A DNA stretch of 64,000 nt from Gammaproteobacteria bacterium Ga0074134 (GCA_001464965.1 LNEJ01000045.1:62001-126000); one strand, 5' to 3'. Positions 9,208 through 19,096 are shown, counted from the stretch's first letter. Program-made: numbers and translations. The notes: generated from the letters alone by a model not told the origin.

Positions 9208-10551
9208 ATGATGAAGTTTGCAAATCAACAGGTTGTATTTATGGCGCGCGTGCTTGCGCTTTGCGTTGCGGGGTATAACGGTTCGCTGTTCGCCGCGCCA
9301 CACTCTTCCGGCGGGGCTGCCGAAAAGCGGGAATTTGCGGTTACTTCCGCGCCCAAGGACAGTACCCATCCGTTCTATGGACAGGGGAGCAAGATGGGGT
9401 TGGTTGTTGATGGCGCGCAGGGCAAAACCCTGGTTTTAACACGCGGGGTGGAGTATACCTTTAACGTTAATACGGGCCCTATGCACGATTTTTATTTCTC
9501 AACCAGCCCGGTGGGCCAGGGTGCCATGACAATCACCGAAGGGGTGACTGGCCAATTTACCTATAGGGGAGTGGTAGAGTTTGCTCCGGGCGCATCCACG
9601 CCGGATGTGGTCTATTACGGGTGCCGCAATCATAAAAACATGGGCGGCAAGATCTATATCGTTGATAAAGGGCAAGCCGCGCCGGTGGAATCGGCATCTG
9701 CACCGGCAGCCCCTGCTGACACCGAGGGGTCTTCGGCTCCGCCTCCTGTAACGCCTTCTGCCATGGAGGCCCAGGTCAAGCAGAAAATTGATTTTGCCAA
9801 TATGCTGGTGAATGTGTCCAAGGGCGCTCAGCGTATTTCCGCAAGCAGTAATGCGCAGGCCAAGGAGATGCTGGGTTCGGCGCGTGGCCACCTTGACGCA
9901 TCGCGGACGGCCTTGGCAGCAGGGGATGTTGGCAAGGCACAAACGGAAGTTGATGAGTCGCTGAAACTGGTGAGCACGGCAGCGCGCATGGTGCCCAGCG
10001 ATTCGCAGGAGGTGTCTGATCCTAAGTTCAAATATAACGAGCTGCTCGACGCGATAAAGACGTTTGAGTCATCGTATAAACAGCACCGTGACAGATTGGG
10101 TGCCAAGAAAGGGACTGCCGCAAACACGCTGGATACGAAGAAATTCCAGGATGCCCTTGCGCAGGCCCGCAGTCATGCGGATGCCGGTCAATATGATGAG
10201 GCGAACAAATCTTTAATGAGTGCGCAAAGAATGGTTACGAGCGCGCTGGGCGCGCTGCTTAATGCTGAGACGGTGGTGTATGACAAAAACTTCGCTACGC
10301 CCGCCGAGGAATATGAGTATGAGCTGGCACGTTACAAGAGCTATGAAGAGTTGATTCCGCTCGCCATAGAGCAAAAGAATCCCCCGGCTAATACGGTGGA
10401 GAAGATGCGTGAATTGGCGGAAAAGGCCAAGACTATCCACGGGGAGGCAGTGCAGCAAGCCGCCCGGAAAGATTATGCGACGGCTATCGGCAATCTCCAG
10501 GATGCCACGATGCAGCTTCAACGGGCACTAATGATTGCCGGTGTGAATTAG
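9208..10551 (+). CDS. Exported cupredoxin-like protein with C-terminal helical repeats
   Basis: N-terminal TGPMHDFYF and YYGCRNHKNMGGKIYIV supply a plausible His/Cys/His/Met type 1 copper ligand set; C-terminal half is helical with repeat-like segments (GDVGKAQTEVDESLKLVSTA, GQYDEANKSLMSAQRMVTSA, KDYATAIGNLQDATMQLQRA). Confidence 0.6.
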   Translation: MMKFANQQVVFMARVLALCVAGYNGSLFAAPHSSGGAAEKREFAVTSAPKDSTHPFYGQGSKMGLVVDGAQGKTLVLTRGVEYTFNVNTGPMHDFYFSTSPVGQGAMTITEGVTGQFTYRGVVEFAPGASTPDVVYYGCRNHKNMGGKIYIVDKGQAAPVESASAPAAPADTEGSSAPPPVTPSAMEAQVKQKIDFANMLVNVSKGAQRISASSNAQAKEMLGSARGHLDASRTALAAGDVGKAQTEVDESLKLVSTAARMVPSDSQEVSDPKFKYNELLDAIKTFESSYKQHRDRLGAKKGTAANTLDTKKFQDALAQARSHADAGQYDEANKSLMSAQRMVTSALGALLNAETVVYDKNFATPAEEYEYELARYKSYEELIPLAIEQKNPPANTVEKMRELAEKAKTIHGEAVQQAARKDYATAIGNLQDATMQLQRALMIAGVN

Positions 10552-10706
10552 CCACGGTGGTTGGGTTGGTTCAAGAGGAGTGGCGGTCGCTTCGGCCCTC
10601 GGCGGCCGCTCACGTGAGGGTTGTGAAGGCGCTAGCAAGTTAAAGCAAGAAGCCAGTGATCCGGCGTGCTGGGTGGTTGGGGTGTGTTTGCGGGTTTGGG
10701 GTGGCG

Positions 10707-11321
10707 ATGAGCGAAGAAAAAGATCTCCAATTCAATAGCCGGGACGGGCGGACGTTCTATGCGCGCGCTTTGGGTGTCATGGCGGCGTTGCTGTGCCTGC
10801 TGCTGATGGAGGGTGCCTTTGCTTCGGAGTTGATATGGTCCAAGGGGCGGCATTTCCAGACTCAAGGCGAAGCGGTGCCGCTGGCTGAGGATGGTATCCG
10901 TGACCCAACCAATCCGGCAATCAAGGTGTTGGCCGACCCCGCCGAGGCAATGGCGGATTTCCCCCGGGATTCAAAAGGCATCATCGACTGGGTAAAGGCG
11001 CTCGATGACGGTTTAATCGATCCGCGCAAGGGACTCAATGGCGAGGCCCAAATGTTCCCCGTGGATTTCGATATTATCTTCAAAAATACCGGCTCGATGC
11101 CTAATGTCCGTTTCCCCCATCGGCAGCACACTGAATGGCTGACGTGCGCCAACTGCCATCCGTTGATCTTTCTTCCCCAGAAGGGGGGGAATCCCGTTAA
11201 CATGGCGGCCATCATCCAAGGCCGGTATTGTGGTGTGTGCCACGGCAAGGTCGCCTTTCCGCCAACCATGAATTGTGGACGATGCCACTCCGTACCCCGT
11301 CAAACCGCCGGCTTTCGCTGA
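10707..11321 (+). CDS. Triheme c7-type cytochrome domain protein, paralogue of 8074-8814
   Basis: FPHRQHTEWLTCANCHPLIFLPQKGGNPVNMAAIIQGRYCGVCHGKVAFPPTMNCGRCHS; three CXXCH; start codon uncertain. Confidence 0.85.
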   Translation: MSEEKDLQFNSRDGRTFYARALGVMAALLCLLLMEGAFASELIWSKGRHFQTQGEAVPLAEDGIRDPTNPAIKVLADPAEAMADFPRDSKGIIDWVKALDDGLIDPRKGLNGEAQMFPVDFDIIFKNTGSMPNVRFPHRQHTEWLTCANCHPLIFLPQKGGNPVNMAAIIQGRYCGVCHGKVAFPPTMNCGRCHSVPRQTAGFR

Positions 11322-12616
11322 CAGCGCTGGGCGTAGTCCTGGCGCTGGCGCAAACCGGCTGTTCCTCGCTGGGGCGGCCTGCGCCCGTACCACAGGTCAA
11401 ACAATCACAGGCTGTGAACCAGGATCAATCCGTCCAGGCCACTGATACAGGTCTGGGTGCTGGTGCGCCCGTTTCCCCGGTGGTTGGCCAGAAGTCTCCG
11501 CAAGACGAGGTTCTGCTGGCATCAGCGCCTGTGACGGCAATGCCGGAGCCGCGTCCCTTGGCCACCGGCACCGATGGCGTTACGCCAGTAGAGTCAGCTG
11601 CGGCGCCTGTTGGTCTGCTTCCTGGGCAGGGCAGCTCAAGTCAGCCTGTGGTGGAGCAAAAAGGCGCGCCTGCCGTTGATGTGATTCCGGTGCCGCTTTC
11701 CGTGCAGGTGGTGCAAGCTCCCAGTGCCGCCCCAGTGCCGCCCGCCCGGCCCACCGAACTATTGCAGCCTTGGGAGGTTATTCGTGGTGGACCGGAAGGT
11801 AATTTCGTCACGGGCGTGAGGGAGTTGAATTTTGTGCGGCCCATCGCCGTCGCGGCGCGTGGGAATGCCCTTTTTGTGATGGATGCCGGCCAGGACATGC
11901 TGCTCAGGTATGAGCGTGCTACCGGCAGGTTGACGCCCGTCATGAATTTGAATGGCGTGGTGACGGGGGATGGGGCGGATCTCTATGTTGCTCGTGACCT
12001 GTCGTTTTATATCGCAGATACCTTTGGTGCCCGGGTTTTGCAGTTTGACAGGAAAGGCCGTCTGCTGCGTACATTCAGTAATCCGCTGAACATGACCCGC
12101 CCAGTCTCCGTGACTGTAGACGAGGCGAGTGGACGTGTGTTCGTGGCGGATGGAGTTTATGATTACATTTTGGTATTTAACAGCGCGGGCCAGTTAACCG
12201 CTTCCATGGGTGGCCGCGGTGATGATCCCGGGGAATTCTTGAATATTACCGCCATGGCACAGGGGCCTGATGGTTTGTATGTTACGGCGCGTGTTGGACA
12301 GCACATTCAGGTGTTGGGAGAGGATGGTCAGTACACATATTCCCTTCCGCAGGAGGGGATAATCTTTCCGACGGCGATTGCCGTTGATCAAGGGAACCGT
12401 GTTTTTGTCAGTGACTTTAGCGATAGCAGCATCAAGGTCTATGAACAGGGGCGCCTGGCCGGGAGTGTTGGCCAGCCTGGTTCAGGTCTCGGTCAATTCA
12501 GGCATATCGCTGATTTGTGGCTCGATGAGGGGCTGCTATTTGTTGCTGACAGCCTGAATGGGCGCGTTCAGGTCATGCGTGTTGCACCGGGTACCAAGGG
12601 CGAAAATAATAATTAA
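11282..12616 (+). CDS. NHL-repeat beta-propeller lipoprotein
   Basis: Lipobox LALAQTGCSS; repeats such as PVSVTVDEASGRVFVADGVYDYILVFNSAGQL. Confidence 0.8.
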   Translation: MPLRTPSNRRLSLTALGVVLALAQTGCSSLGRPAPVPQVKQSQAVNQDQSVQATDTGLGAGAPVSPVVGQKSPQDEVLLASAPVTAMPEPRPLATGTDGVTPVESAAAPVGLLPGQGSSSQPVVEQKGAPAVDVIPVPLSVQVVQAPSAAPVPPARPTELLQPWEVIRGGPEGNFVTGVRELNFVRPIAVAARGNALFVMDAGQDMLLRYERATGRLTPVMNLNGVVTGDGADLYVARDLSFYIADTFGARVLQFDRKGRLLRTFSNPLNMTRPVSVTVDEASGRVFVADGVYDYILVFNSAGQLTASMGGRGDDPGEFLNITAMAQGPDGLYVTARVGQHIQVLGEDGQYTYSLPQEGIIFPTAIAVDQGNRVFVSDFSDSSIKVYEQGRLAGSVGQPGSGLGQFRHIADLWLDEGLLFVADSLNGRVQVMRVAPGTKGENNN

Positions 12617-13699
12617 ATGCTGACCTGCTTGCAGCGTTGTTGTGTTGGCGTCGTGTTAATGGTCTTTGCCCTGCTGACGGGCTGCGCCGAATCACGCTCA
12701 GTGTTGCGCTATCAGGTAGAAGGTGCGCAGGCCACGGTGTGGCCTGCGGCGCCCGAGACACCCCGTTACCGCTATGTTGGCGAATTGACGGGTGAGGAGA
12801 ATATAAAGACCGAGGAGGACGGAGGCATTGGCGCCCTTGGGTTGAAGGGGTTGAAGTGGCTGGTCGGGTTGTTTTCGGAACAGCGCCAGGCCGTGGTATT
12901 GCAACGCCCGCAGGCCGGCGTGGTGGATGACAGCGGCAGGATATACGTCACCGATGTTAGCCGCCAGGCGGTTTATGTGTTCGACGAGAAGGCGGGTAAG
13001 CTCCATGTATGGGAAATGGCGCTGGAGGGTGCCCGTTTCGAGGCGCCTATAGGTATTGCGACAGGTGCGAACGGTGAGATCCTGGTGGCCGACTCATCGC
13101 TGGGCAGGGTGGTGCGCCTCAATAGGGAGGGTGTCCCCGTTGGCAGTTTCGGCAAGGGTGAGTTGAAACACCCGACTGGGCTGGCGCGTGATGCGGCGCA
13201 GGGCAGAATTTATGTGGCGGATACCCATGAGAATCAGATCAAGGTGTTCGATGACACAGGGAAATTGCTGGACACCTTCGGCAGTACCGAGCGTCGCGAA
13301 GGGCCGGACGGGTTTAATTCCCCGACTCACCTGGCGTTTGCCAATGGCAAGCTGTATGTTGCGGATACGCTGAACGCGCGAATTCAGGTGCTCACCCCGG
13401 ACGGCAAGGTGTTGCGCATTTTTGGCAGGCGCGGCCTGTTTGTCGGCGACATGACGCGCCCCAAAGGGGTGGCTGTCGATGGTGCCGGCAATGTGTATGT
13501 CGTAGAATCTTATTATGATCATTTGCTAGTATTTAACGATGAGGGTGAGCTGCTGCTGCCGATCGGTGGGGGGGGCAGCGGCGTGGGGGAATTTTATTTG
13601 CCCGCGGGGGTCTGGACCGATCAACACAGACGGATATATGTCGCGGATATGTTTAACGGGCGTGTTGTGATCTTTGAGTATTTGGGGGGAGGGGCATGA
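12617..13699 (+). CDS. NHL-repeat beta-propeller lipoprotein
   Basis: Lipobox LLTGCAES; multiple NHL repeats (RPKGVAVDGAGNVYVVESYYDHLLVFNDEGEL). Confidence 0.85.
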   Translation: MLTCLQRCCVGVVLMVFALLTGCAESRSVLRYQVEGAQATVWPAAPETPRYRYVGELTGEENIKTEEDGGIGALGLKGLKWLVGLFSEQRQAVVLQRPQAGVVDDSGRIYVTDVSRQAVYVFDEKAGKLHVWEMALEGARFEAPIGIATGANGEILVADSSLGRVVRLNREGVPVGSFGKGELKHPTGLARDAAQGRIYVADTHENQIKVFDDTGKLLDTFGSTERREGPDGFNSPTHLAFANGKLYVADTLNARIQVLTPDGKVLRIFGRRGLFVGDMTRPKGVAVDGAGNVYVVESYYDHLLVFNDEGELLLPIGGGGSGVGEFYLPAGVWTDQHRRIYVADMFNGRVVIFEYLGGGA

Positions 13700-16401
13700 C
13701 CGTTTTGCCGGAAACAAAACGGGACAGCCAGAGGCTGCCCGAAGAACGAGGGCTATTGAAGGCTCGCGCTACCAGGCTGCGCGCGGTTGCGGCCATGCTG
13801 CTATGTGCGGGTGCGTTGCTGTTGGGCGCCGTGAGCGTCCAGGCCGAGCGCGTGGCCGATATACGCAATACCAAGCATAATTTCTCGTCGACAGTGATAC
13901 CGGTATTGCCGGAAGGCGTAACGCGCGATGCCTATGCCACCAACGAGTCCCAGATCTGTGCTTTCTGCCATACCCCCCATGGTGCTACCCTCGCCCCCAA
14001 AACGCCGTTGTGGAATCGCAAGCTGTCAGGTGCGACCTATACCCCATATACATCGACGTCCATAGACGCGACCGATCTCGGTCAGCCAGGCGGAAAATCC
14101 AAGCTGTGTTTGTCATGCCATGACGGCACGTTAGCCCTGGGTTCGGTCAATGTGCTGAATCGCGTTGAAAGACCGGTCATTGATTTCACCGGCCCGGGCG
14201 TCGGTCAAAATGACACTATCCCAGAAGGCCGTGGTCAGCATACCGGTTTCACGCGCCGTCTGGGTACGGATTTGAGCAATGACCATCCGATCTCGTTTAC
14301 CTTCGACAGCGCTCAGGCGGCGCGTGACGGTGAACTGTATGATCCCGCGATGGTGGCGCACCTGGGCACCCGTACTCCTGGCGTTAAACCCACGCTGCCG
14401 CTGGAGGACAATAAAGTTGAGTGTGTGAGTTGTCACGATCCCCATCTGCGCGATACCTCCGGGGATAATATCAAGTTTCTACGCGTCAACCGCTTCCAGC
14501 AACAGCCGCCGACCGACAAGCGATTCAATGAAAAGAGCGATATCATCTGCCTGGGTTGCCATGATAAGGCTGGCTGGGTGGGCTCCGCGCATGCTCATCC
14601 CGCGGTAGGCAATGAACGCTATGCCGACGCGGCGGCCAAGCTCCGCGAATTTCCCAAGAATTTTCCGGTGTGGCAGGCGGCATGCCTGAATTGCCATGAT
14701 CCCCATACCGTGCAGGGCTCCCGCCGCTTGCTGCGTGAAGGCACGGATGGGCCGACGACAGTGGGTGCGGATGGCGCCAGATTCAAGCAGGGCGGCAATC
14801 CGGCCATCGAGGAAACCTGTTACGCCTGTCATTCCACGGATGGCGGTACCTTGCAGGGGCAGGGTGTGAAGCCTGGTTTTGAGGTGCCGGATATCAAGAC
14901 CGATTTCACCACCATGGCGCGCCACATGCCGATTTCCAGCCGTGACCAGCCCGCCGGGCGTGAAAGACATGATATCGGTAGCGCCACTGAAGCGCAGGCT
15001 AATGGCCCTGGTGGGGGTAAGGATTTTGTCGAATCCCCGGCCAATATGGGCAAGGCGAGCATGACGAACAAAAAGGGCGAGGCGGGCGGCCTGCAAAATC
15101 GCCATGCGGAATGCACGGACTGCCATAACCCGCACCGCGTGACCAAAAATCGTATTTTCAACGCCGACACGTCGATTCCTGATACGGAGGGCACGCACAA
15201 CCACACGGCGGCGCAGATCGTGAATAATCCCGAGCGCCATCACACCAATATTGCCTCGGGAGTGCTGCGTGGCATCACCGGCGTGGAACCGCGTGGCTGG
15301 CCGAGCACTGAGTTCGGCAGCGAACCGACGGCTTTCGATTTGAAACGCGGCGATCCCGGCGTGGGCGGCAGTACCGATGTAAGCGCGCCCTATGTGACGC
15401 GCGAGTATCAGGTGTGCATGAAGTGCCACTCCAATTATGGTTTCGATAAGGCGCCCATGCTGGGGTCTTTCGCCGGAGGGACTCCGCCGGGCACCAATGC
15501 AATGATTCAATACACCAATATCGGTATGGAGTACCAGTCGCCGGATGACCACAAGGGAGAGGGTACTTCACCCACTCCCAGTGGGGCATACAAGGGTCCG
15601 GTTGCCGGACAGGGGTACACGGTGGACTATCAGGCCGATAACCACCGATCCTGGCATCCGGCATTGAAGGATACCGGACGTACCATCGATGTGAGACGGG
15701 TGGACAGCCCAAATATCTGGCGCGAACCCTTCAATGCAGGTGTGGGCATACAGACCATGTATTGCACCGATTGCCATGGTTCGACCACTGCCCCGGGCAC
15801 CGTGGTGCCCGACGGTGGCGAGCAGGGCAATGCGTGGGGGCCGCATGGCTCCAACAGTGACTTTCTCTTGAAAGGCCCATGGGATGACCAGACCGGTGAC
15901 AGCAAGCAGGATCACCTGTGTTTCAAGTGCCATAATTATGATTATTATGGCAAGAAATTCCCGCTGGGTGTGATAACTGACAACCAGACGCTCAAGAGCG
16001 GTTTTGCCAGAAATCCAAATGATGCGTCAGGTTTCGGCTGTTTGAATGTCCAGCGTGTCAACCTGCATACCGGCCATGCGCAGGTGGTGCAGAATTTCCG
16101 CTGTACGTATTGTCATATCGCCGTGCCGCATGGCTGGAAGAACAAGAACTTCCTGGTCAACCTGAATGATGTTGGTCTTGAGGCAGGGTTGCCGCCGGGT
16201 ACCCAGATGCGCAACAACACCACGGCGCGTTTTTACAATGGGCCGTATTACAACGGTTCCGTGCTGAAGGTGGTGAACTTCAGGCGCAGTGGCGAGTGGA
16301 CGCCGCAAAACTGCGGGTCCGCGGGCATGCCTGGCAATGGCGTGCGCGGGATTAGCTGGATGAACGGCAGTGGCGGTGAGACGTGTAGCAACCTGCCATG
16401 A
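13696..16401 (+). CDS. Large exported multiheme c-type cytochrome (11 CXXCH)
   Basis: CAFCH, CLSCH, CVSCH, CLGCH, CLNCH, CYACH, CTDCH, CMKCH, CTDCH, CFKCH, CTYCH; signal peptide; ATGA overlap with upstream gene. Confidence 0.9.
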   Translation: MTVLPETKRDSQRLPEERGLLKARATRLRAVAAMLLCAGALLLGAVSVQAERVADIRNTKHNFSSTVIPVLPEGVTRDAYATNESQICAFCHTPHGATLAPKTPLWNRKLSGATYTPYTSTSIDATDLGQPGGKSKLCLSCHDGTLALGSVNVLNRVERPVIDFTGPGVGQNDTIPEGRGQHTGFTRRLGTDLSNDHPISFTFDSAQAARDGELYDPAMVAHLGTRTPGVKPTLPLEDNKVECVSCHDPHLRDTSGDNIKFLRVNRFQQQPPTDKRFNEKSDIICLGCHDKAGWVGSAHAHPAVGNERYADAAAKLREFPKNFPVWQAACLNCHDPHTVQGSRRLLREGTDGPTTVGADGARFKQGGNPAIEETCYACHSTDGGTLQGQGVKPGFEVPDIKTDFTTMARHMPISSRDQPAGRERHDIGSATEAQANGPGGGKDFVESPANMGKASMTNKKGEAGGLQNRHAECTDCHNPHRVTKNRIFNADTSIPDTEGTHNHTAAQIVNNPERHHTNIASGVLRGITGVEPRGWPSTEFGSEPTAFDLKRGDPGVGGSTDVSAPYVTREYQVCMKCHSNYGFDKAPMLGSFAGGTPPGTNAMIQYTNIGMEYQSPDDHKGEGTSPTPSGAYKGPVAGQGYTVDYQADNHRSWHPALKDTGRTIDVRRVDSPNIWREPFNAGVGIQTMYCTDCHGSTTAPGTVVPDGGEQGNAWGPHGSNSDFLLKGPWDDQTGDSKQDHLCFKCHNYDYYGKKFPLGVITDNQTLKSGFARNPNDASGFGCLNVQRVNLHTGHAQVVQNFRCTYCHIAVPHGWKNKNFLVNLNDVGLEAGLPPGTQMRNNTTARFYNGPYYNGSVLKVVNFRRSGEWTPQNCGSAGMPGNGVRGISWMNGSGGETCSNLP

Positions 16402-17441
16402 TCCATACGGTTCGCGCGCTAGGTTCCATCCGCTTGGCATTGCTGGGCATGGTGTTGCTGGCCATAGGTGCGGCGTTGAGCTACAACAACCCGGTGAGCA
16501 TGCCGGTGTGGGTGCTGGTTATCCCTTTGGCGTTTCTGGCGATTAATCTGCTGGCTGCCATTGCCACCAATCCGCGTATCAACCGCCGTGCAGGGTTGTT
16601 GGTTTTTCATCTTGGCCTGCTTGCCATCATCGTGCTGGCGGGCATCGGGCGTTTGACTCATCTGGATGCGCAACTGGAGATTACCGAGGGCAGTGCGTTT
16701 TCCCCTCAGGAATTGACCGAGGTGAATAAGGGTCCCTTCCACTCCGGCGCCATGGAGAAAATAGCCTTCGTGCAGGGCTCATACACGGTGGAATACGCGG
16801 CAGGAATGGTGCGTGGCCTGACCCACAGCCAGGTGCTGGTGCCGGATGAGCGCGGCGCGGCAGTGACCAGGGTGGTGGGCGATGATCGTCCCCTGGTGCT
16901 GGAAGGCTATCGCTTTTACACTACGTTTAACAAAGGTTTCGCCCCGGTGCTGACATGGGTGCCTGATCTGGCGCCGGGCGAAGCTGTCACCGGTACAGTC
17001 CACATGCCCTCGTACCCGCTTTTTGAATATAAACAGGATAGCGCCTGGACGCCGCCAGGTGGCAAGGAGATCAAGCTTTGGTTACGCCTCAAGACCGGAT
17101 TGCGCGAGGACGCCCCCTGGGTGCTGGATGGCAAAGGCGCCAGCGGTGTGCTGGTGGTCACGTCCGGGGCGCGGCGGATTGAATTGGAACCGGGGGAGAC
17201 GATCCAACTGGAAGGTGGAAGGCTGCGCTATGAGCGTTTGACAAGCTGGATGGGCTACAAGGTGTTTTACGACCCCACGCTGCATTGGTTGTTTGTCTCG
17301 GCGATGGTGGCGATAATAGGCTTGGGGGCGCACTTTTGGAGCAGGTTTGGCGTCCGGCTGCGGCACGCGTCCACGCCGCCAGCAGGCGCGGGACTGAAAG
17401 CAGCCTCTGTGTCTGAGATTTCTGGTGGGAGGGGATTATGA
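16398..17441 (+). CDS. ResB/Ccs1-like cytochrome c biogenesis protein (System II)
   Basis: N-terminal TM helices, SIRLALLGMVLLAIGAALSYNNPVSM, C-terminal TM helix, adjacent to a CcsA-like gene; ATGA overlaps on both sides. Confidence 0.75.
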   Translation: MIHTVRALGSIRLALLGMVLLAIGAALSYNNPVSMPVWVLVIPLAFLAINLLAAIATNPRINRRAGLLVFHLGLLAIIVLAGIGRLTHLDAQLEITEGSAFSPQELTEVNKGPFHSGAMEKIAFVQGSYTVEYAAGMVRGLTHSQVLVPDERGAAVTRVVGDDRPLVLEGYRFYTTFNKGFAPVLTWVPDLAPGEAVTGTVHMPSYPLFEYKQDSAWTPPGGKEIKLWLRLKTGLREDAPWVLDGKGASGVLVVTSGARRIELEPGETIQLEGGRLRYERLTSWMGYKVFYDPTLHWLFVSAMVAIIGLGAHFWSRFGVRLRHASTPPAGAGLKAASVSEISGGRGL

Positions 17442-18313
17442 GCGACGCTCTTGAAAGTGTCATCGGCCAAGCCACGGAACTGCCCTGGCTATGGGCCGGC
17501 CTTGCTGCCTATGCACTGGCTACCTTTATTGCCGTGGCGGGGGTGATCAGGACACAGGGGCGGGCGGTCGGTGCAATGGCGGTGAGCCGTTCACATGAAA
17601 AGCTGGTGCTGATGATCGTCGCTACAGGAGTGGTGTTGATCGCTATAGCGCTGGCGGAGCGCTGGGTGCGCATCGGGCACGGTCCGTTCGTCAATCTGTT
17701 CGAGCTGTTGATGAGCCAGTTGTTCAGCCTCGGATTGGTGTTTACGCTGGTGTATTGGCGCATGCCGGTATTGCGCCCCAGCGCCGTGGTAGCGCTGCCG
17801 CTGATGGGGGTGCTGGGGGGCTGGGTGCTGGCCTTGCAGCCTGTTGATACGCCGTTGCCTCCCACGTATCACAACGACTGGTTATGGGCGCATGTGGGGC
17901 TGGGCAAGATTTTTCTGTCATTGAGCCTGGTGGGAACGGGGCTGGCCGGTGTGATTCTGTTGCGCCATACCCGGTTCTTTGCCGGGTGGTTCCGCCAGAT
18001 GCCTGCTGACGAAGTGCTCGATGGCCTCGCGTGGCGTTTCATGCTGCTCGCGTTCATCTTTCACAGCTTGATGCTCATCGCGGGCGCGGTATGGGCGCAG
18101 GATGCGTGGGGGCGATATTGGGCGTGGGATGCGCTGGAAACATCGTCATTTCTGAACTGGTTGCTGCTCGGCGCAAGCATTCACGCACGCCTGACCTACC
18201 GCATGCCTATCCGTGTTGGAGCGATGGCAATCATCGCCGTGTTTGTGTTTGCCTTTATTACCTATTTTGGCACACCGTTTTACAGCGAAGCTGCGCATAA
18301 GGGCGTGATATGA
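17438..18313 (+). CDS. CcsA/CcmC-family cytochrome c assembly protein (System II)
   Basis: Multi-TM protein with WWD-type motif WGRYWAWDALETSSFLNWLLLGASIHARL. Confidence 0.85.
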   Translation: MSDALESVIGQATELPWLWAGLAAYALATFIAVAGVIRTQGRAVGAMAVSRSHEKLVLMIVATGVVLIAIALAERWVRIGHGPFVNLFELLMSQLFSLGLVFTLVYWRMPVLRPSAVVALPLMGVLGGWVLALQPVDTPLPPTYHNDWLWAHVGLGKIFLSLSLVGTGLAGVILLRHTRFFAGWFRQMPADEVLDGLAWRFMLLAFIFHSLMLIAGAVWAQDAWGRYWAWDALETSSFLNWLLLGASIHARLTYRMPIRVGAMAIIAVFVFAFITYFGTPFYSEAAHKGVI

Positions 18314-19056
18314 GTTCTGTTGCTCCCGGTATTGCTCCATCCCCTGTACCCATGCAGTCGCCTGGACGTGATCCAATTGAGGCTACGACATCTATTGTTT
18401 CGCTGCTGCTGGTGGTGGGGATGGTGGGCCTTCTTGCGGGCGTGACGCGCAATCCCTCCTTCGTGCCACCGGCGAAAGTAAGCGAAACGCATGCAGTTGC
18501 GGATCCCAAAAAAGATCCGCAACTGCATGCAAAGCAGGCACGTATGGCCCAGATCAAAACGCGCTTCGAGCAGGCGGTGGTGATGCTGCACGCAAAACAG
18601 TATGAGCACGCCGCCACCGCCTTGCACCGCGTCTTGGAGCTTTCGCCCAATCTGGTCGATGCCCATGTCAATATGGGATTCGCCTTGTTCGGTTTGAAGC
18701 GTTACAAAGAGGCCGAGAGTTTTTTCAACACGGCGACCAATTTGCGCCCCTACCAGGCCAATGCCTACTGGGGGCTTGCCGTTACCCTGGAGGAAATGGG
18801 CGACTTGCGGGGCGCGCTGGGGGCGATGCGTACCTATATCCATCTTTCTCCCCCGGAAGACCCGATGGTGCGTAAGGCGCGCGCGGCGTTGGGAGAATGG
18901 GAGTACGCGCTGGAGCGCGGGCCATTGCCCAAGGAGGAGGCCGATTTCCTTGCCAGAAAAGGCAGAGAGTGGACCGAACGCAACAGCCCTGCGGTGGATA
19001 TGCCAGAGCAAAAAACGCAAGAGGGCGCGCCGGTCCGGGTGACGCCGGTGCGGTGA
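18310..19056 (+). CDS. Membrane-anchored TPR protein
   Basis: N-terminal TM helix and TPR-like repeats (HAATALHRVLELSPNLVDAHVNMGFALFGLKRYKEAESFFNTATNLRPYQANAYWGLAVTLEEMGD); ATGA overlap. Confidence 0.75.
   Translation: MSSVAPGIAPSPVPMQSPGRDPIEATTSIVSLLLVVGMVGLLAGVTRNPSFVPPAKVSETHAVADPKKDPQLHAKQARMAQIKTRFEQAVVMLHAKQYEHAATALHRVLELSPNLVDAHVNMGFALFGLKRYKEAESFFNTATNLRPYQANAYWGLAVTLEEMGDLRGALGAMRTYIHLSPPEDPMVRKARAALGEWEYALERGPLPKEEADFLARKGREWTERNSPAVDMPEQKTQEGAPVRVTPVR
18489..18530. repeat. Perfect 17-bp inverted repeat inside the TPR CDS
   Basis: GCATGCAGTTGCGGATC-ccaaaaaa-GATCCGCAACTGCATGC. Confidence 0.9.
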
Positions 19057-19096
19057 TGTCTTTTTGAATAATAAAATTAAGTCGAGAAAGCAAAAA

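Noticed and set aside
14479-15552. 357-aa ORF antisense to the 11-heme cytochrome
   Set aside because: Opposite strand carries eleven CXXCH motifs and coherent coding; no recognisable domain in the antisense product
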